This document shows positions 55,195-57,976 of a stretch of 57,976 nt of DNA, piece by piece. This stretch comes from an uncultured Lachnospiraceae bacterium (lineage in GTDB: Bacteria > Bacillota > Clostridia > Lachnospirales > Lachnospiraceae). The notes below the pieces were generated by a model that saw only the letters and a list, made by a program, of their open reading frames with translations, did no database searches and was not told the DNA's origin. A program made the translations under genes and the position numbers. Location: contig CACXEU010000015.1 in NCBI GenBank assembly GCA_902766735.1, forward strand, positions 1-57,976. The letters run 5' to 3'. Numbering within the stretch: position 1 is the stretch's first letter; the number at the start of each line of letters is the position of its first letter.

Positions 55195-55992
55195 CTAAAA
55201 CTCAATGAGACAAGATGGTTCCATTCGCTTTGCAACGTGGATATCAAGCATTTCTGCTGAATAATCATTGTCTGCAAAATTTATTTCATTACGGACAGCA
55301 TGATATGCTAAATCCGGATAATTGTTTTCCTTACTTAAATGTCCTAAGATTACATTCTTTAATTTTAGGCTCATAATATCGCTTAAAAGCCTTCCACAGG
55401 ACTCATTGGACAAATGCCCGTTTTCACCCCAGATTCTTTGCTTTAAATGATATGGATAAGGTCCCAGCTGGAGCATTCTCATATCGTAGTTTGCCTCAAT
55501 CAAGACAGTATCTAAGTTCTGGAGTTTCGATACAAATTTTGAATCATACATCCCTAAGTCCGTTACGACAGCACAAGACTTTTCACGCTCATCAAATCGA
55601 TAACATACCGGGTCTGCCGCATCATGATTCACGGCAATTGGACGAATCATCAGATTCTTCAAGGAAAATAACCGTTCTTTTTCTACCGAGAAAAAAAGAC
55701 TGTCATCTAATTTTCCTAACTTATCGTTCAAAAAAATAGCTTCAATTGTCTTTCGAGTGGCGTAAACCGGAACATCATATTTCCGAAGAAACACTCCCAA
55801 TCCCTGTACATGATCCAAATGTTCATGGGTAATCAGGATGCCATCCAAATTCTGTGGATTAACTCCATATTCACTTAAGCCTTTTTCGATTCGTATTTTA
55901 CTGATTCCTGTATCAACCAGCAGTTTCGCATCTCCTGCATCCACAAAAATGCAATTTCCACTACTACCGCTAGCAATCGGTGCGATAATCAT
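55195..55992 (-). CDS. WalJ/YycJ-type metallo-beta-lactamase-fold hydrolase
   Basis: A 265-residue MBL-fold enzyme. The metal motif is THEHLDHVQG with H56, H58, D60 and H61; the second-half His/Asp residues are in AVNHDAADPVCYRF and ILGHLSKENN. It starts IIAPIASGSSGNCIFVDAG, as in YycJ, a proposed 5' exonuclease linked to cell-wall or DNA processing in Firmicutes. I start at the ATG at 55992, because GAGGGAG sits 4 nt upstream. Confidence 0.9.
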   Translation of the reverse strand: MIIAPIASGSSGNCIFVDAGDAKLLVDTGISKIRIEKGLSEYGVNPQNLDGILITHEHLDHVQGLGVFLRKYDVPVYATRKTIEAIFLNDKLGKLDDSLFFSVEKERLFSLKNLMIRPIAVNHDAADPVCYRFDEREKSCAVVTDLGMYDSKFVSKLQNLDTVLIEANYDMRMLQLGPYPYHLKQRIWGENGHLSNESCGRLLSDIMSLKLKNVILGHLSKENNYPDLAYHAVRNEINFADNDYSAEMLDIHVAKRMEPSCLIEF

Positions 55993-56055
55993 TTGCTCCC
56001 TCAATCACTCTAATCTATTGTAAAAGTTATGTTTACCTTAAACTTTACCCAAACC

Positions 56056-56084
56056 ATTTTATTGTATTTTCTAAAATATTTCAA
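56056..56084 (-). promoter_or_regulatory. Sigma-A promoter of the WalJ-type gene
   Basis: Minus-strand TTGAAA (56084-56079), 17-bp spacer, TAAAAT (56061-56056), 64 bp before the ATG. It may also serve the ACT and PFL-family genes. Confidence 0.7.
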
Positions 56085-56189
56085 CTACTTGCTTTCAATT
56101 TATCCTTATTTCCCTATTTTCCTCGAAAACTGTAATCCGTTTCAGTCATATCAACGAAAAAAAGAGATAAAATAATTAAAAAGGGAATT

Positions 56190-57062
56190 ATGAAAAAATA
56201 TTTTTTAACTGGTTTATCAATTCTTGCAATTCTTCTACTTTTATCAAAACCGGTAGTCTTTACCGACTCCGTAGTATCCGGAATGAAATTATGCTTTTAT
56301 CACGTGATTCCTGCACTCTTTCCAATGATTTTACTTTCCAACTATATGATTCGGGAAAACCTCTGTCAAACACTCTCAAAATTGCTTCATCCACTGATTC
56401 ATCAATTATTCGGTGTAACAGAATATGGTTCCTTTGCAATCTTAACAGGTTTTTTATGTGGATTTCCAGTAGCATCCAAGAATATCAGCCACCTGTATCA
56501 CAGGGGTTGTCTATCCACTGAAGAGGCAGCTTTTCTCACGTCTTTTTGCAATAACTGTAGTTTTTCTTTCGTCATTAACTATTTAGGCTGCTTTTGCCTC
56601 GAAAACATTCTGGATTCATTTCAGATTATCTGTTTCATCTATCTCCCTGCCATTCTCTGTGGAATCCTCAATCATTTCTTTTATCATTTTTCGCCTGAGA
56701 TTCATCGTGAAATTCCAGAAAAAGTCAATGTAATTAATGATACCTTTCACGCTCTGGTTCGAATCTCCTTTATCGTTATTTTATTTACGATGATTACCCG
56801 GTGGGTTGAAACCTTACCCCTTCCATTGGTTTCAAAAATCTGTCCCCTTTTAGAAATAACCTCCGGGCTTTCCTTCCTATCTTCTTTTCCGATGACTAAA
56901 GCAACAGTCTGGAGTCTCCTTCTTTGTACCGTCTTCGGCGGTGCATCCTCTATGGCTCAGTGCTTTTCTTTTCTAAATGAACCGATTTTTAAAAAATGCT
57001 ACATACTCGGAAAATTGGAACAAACCGCTATCCTGTTATTGTTGCTAATTCTGTTTTATTAG
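56190..57062 (+). CDS. ylbJ: YlbJ-like sporulation integral membrane protein
   Basis: A 290-residue polytopic protein matching the nucleoside-recognition/YlbJ (SpoVV) family, which transports dipicolinic acid toward the forespore in Bacillus. Diagnostic segments are VIPALFPMILLSNYMI (about 40-55), LTGFLCGFPVASKNISHLY (about 91-109) and EEAAFLTSFCNNCSFSF (about 116-132). Eight or so hydrophobic stretches are present. It is shorter than B. subtilis YlbJ (about 400). AAAGGG precedes the ATG. No confident promoter was found; a sporulation sigma factor is expected. Confidence 0.85.
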   Translation: MKKYFLTGLSILAILLLLSKPVVFTDSVVSGMKLCFYHVIPALFPMILLSNYMIRENLCQTLSKLLHPLIHQLFGVTEYGSFAILTGFLCGFPVASKNISHLYHRGCLSTEEAAFLTSFCNNCSFSFVINYLGCFCLENILDSFQIICFIYLPAILCGILNHFFYHFSPEIHREIPEKVNVINDTFHALVRISFIVILFTMITRWVETLPLPLVSKICPLLEITSGLSFLSSFPMTKATVWSLLLCTVFGGASSMAQCFSFLNEPIFKKCYILGKLEQTAILLLLLILFY

Positions 57063-57068
57063 ACGCAA

Positions 57069-57101
57069 AAACTCCAACAGCACCATATGCTGTTGGAGTT
57101 T
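57069..57101. terminator. Bidirectional terminator between ylbJ-like and DivIVA-like genes
   Basis: Perfect 14-bp stem (57069-57082 / 57088-57101, AAACTCCAACAGCA / TGCTGTTGGAGTTT) with a five-base loop, T-rich on both sides, between two convergent genes. Confidence 0.93.
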
Positions 57102-57111
57102 CTTCTGATTC

Positions 57112-57723
57112 TTATAATAAATCTAATGAAATATCATTGTCTTCACTAAGCTCCTGGTCACCAGCCACTGATGAAGTATCTTCATCCTGTGCACCAAGTT
57201 CTTTTCTGCTTTCCAAAACAATATCCAATGAATTGTTTAAAGAAGAAATCATTGTATTCTGAGCATTTTCAAAGCTGCTAATTCCTGTTGTTAAAATACT
57301 CTGAACATTTGAAAGAATGTCGTCAGTATACTGTACTGCACGATTTCTGTAATCATTTGCTTCTGTTGTAGCGGAATCTAAAATAGCCTGTGCTTCGTTC
57401 TGAGCCTGTTCAATGATGGCATTTGCTTCTGCATATGCTTTCTGCATAATTTCATGTTCGCTAACTAACTGGTTAATATGTGCAGTTGCTTCTGAAACCA
57501 TCGCTTCAGATCTTTCCTTTGCATCATTTAAGATGGCATCCTTATTCGCAATTATTTTCTGATATTTCTTAATTTCATCCGGAGTTCTGAGTCTCAATTC
57601 TGATAATAACTCATCAATATCGTCCTTATTTACAATAATCTTTGATGTAGATAAAGGCTGAAATTTACAATTATCGATATATTCCTCAATTTCTGTAATG
57701 ATCTGTTCAATTTTACTACTCAT
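57112..57723 (-). CDS. DivIVA-like coiled-coil protein
   Basis: A 203-residue mostly helical protein. Residues 25-60 contain a hydrophobic/acidic DivIVA-like N-terminal element ([20 protein letters not shown]), residues 60-130 form a long Ala/Glu/Gln-rich coiled coil ([20 protein letters not shown]), and the tail is acidic. These are often called ATPase or DivIVA in Clostridia; role is inferred as polar or septal scaffold. It overlaps coaD by 8 bp. A coaD neighbour of this kind is common in Lachnospiraceae. Confidence 0.8.
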   Translation of the reverse strand: MSSKIEQIITEIEEYIDNCKFQPLSTSKIIVNKDDIDELLSELRLRTPDEIKKYQKIIANKDAILNDAKERSEAMVSEATAHINQLVSEHEIMQKAYAEANAIIEQAQNEAQAILDSATTEANDYRNRAVQYTDDILSNVQSILTTGISSFENAQNTMISSLNNSLDIVLESRKELGAQDEDTSSVAGDQELSEDNDISLDLL

Positions 57724-57976
57724 TTTTATTCTCCTTTTTTTCCTTTATTTTATCATATACCTGATGAATAACAGATTCAGGAACAAAACTACTTATATCA
57801 GCACCATAAAATGCCGCTTCCTTCACTGTACTGGAGCTCAGATAAGAATACTCTAAACAGGTAGTGAAAAATATAGTGTCAATCTCCTGATCCAAAACCA
57901 TATTCGTCTGAGACATCTGAAGTTCGTATTCAAAATCTGTAACCGCACGTAATCCCCTTACAATAACCTGTGCATC
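57716..57976 (-). CDS. coaD: Phosphopantetheine adenylyltransferase CoaD, C-terminal 86 residues (runs off window)
   Basis: Penultimate enzyme of coenzyme A synthesis. The visible part starts [20 protein letters not shown] and continues [37 protein letters not shown] and the terminal [16 protein letters not shown], all characteristic of CoaD. The N-terminal HIGH motif is outside the window. The stop overlaps the start of the DivIVA-like gene. Confidence 0.96.
   Translation of the reverse strand, partial: DAQVIVRGLRAVTDFEYELQMSQTNMVLDQEIDTIFFTTCLEYSYLSSSTVKEAAFYGADISSFVPESVIHQVYDKIKEKKENKNE

Overview
The window is about 58 kb of low-GC (roughly 36-38% by eye) chromosome from an anaerobic, spore-forming Firmicute, most likely a Lachnospiraceae-type Clostridia. 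The evidence is spoIVA, yqfC, yqfD and ylbJ-like sporulation genes, strong AGGAGG-type ribosome sites, and a Gram-positive order of housekeeping genes (coaD; pta-ackA-ylbN-rpmF-plsX-acpP-rnc-smc-ftsY; ylxM-ffh-rpsP-khpA-rimM-trmD; rplS-rbgA-rnhB-yraN). Nearly everything is on the minus strand, so transcription runs from high to low coordinates. The only plus-strand genes are tmcAL and the ylbJ-like gene. I see no prophage, insertion sequence, tRNA, rRNA or CRISPR array.

Layout in direction of transcription: partial coaD and a DivIVA/coiled-coil protein (57.9-57.1 kb), convergent with the ylbJ-like gene; a WalJ-type hydrolase with an ACT protein and a PFL-family protein (56-53.5 kb); tmcAL (+) divergent from pta-ackA; ylbN-rpmF; plsX-acpP-rnc-smc-ftsY-ilvA (48.8-41.1 kb); ylxM-ffh-rpsP-khpA-rimM-trmD (41-37.4 kb). 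A two-gene ABC exporter then interrupts the usual trmD-rplS junction, followed by rplS, rbgA, rnhB, an unusual repeat array, yraN and pgeF. Next come der-plsY-gpsA-alarmone synthetase-cls, spoIVA, tyrS, alaS, a MurJ/SpoVB-type flippase and rpsU. A four-gene ECF sigma/anti-sigma/two-surface-protein cassette lies at 16.9-11.1 kb. The window ends with yqfC-yqfD-phoH-ybeY, a DUF3048 lipoprotein-like gene, two flavoproteins, a 395-residue orphan, a DUF896 protein, a folate cyclo-ligase, miaB and the start of mutS.

Most genes serve translation (ribosomal proteins, SRP, tRNA modification, synthetases), phospholipid synthesis (plsX, acpP, plsY, gpsA, cls), the cell envelope and sporulation. Two operons couple these themes: the alarmone synthetase lies between gpsA and cls, and pta-ackA carries a candidate leader-peptide and hairpin control element ahead of ackA.

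The strongest unexplained signal is the only large gene-free gap (31111-31497). It holds twelve copies of a TYTATGCAY-like motif, alternating in orientation and spaced 30-32 bp apart (three helical turns), eight with an intact TGCA core and four degenerate but in phase. The next most interesting unit is the ECF sigma cassette with tandem paralogous surface proteins. All calls rest on reading the sequence and protein motifs by eye; no database search was run.
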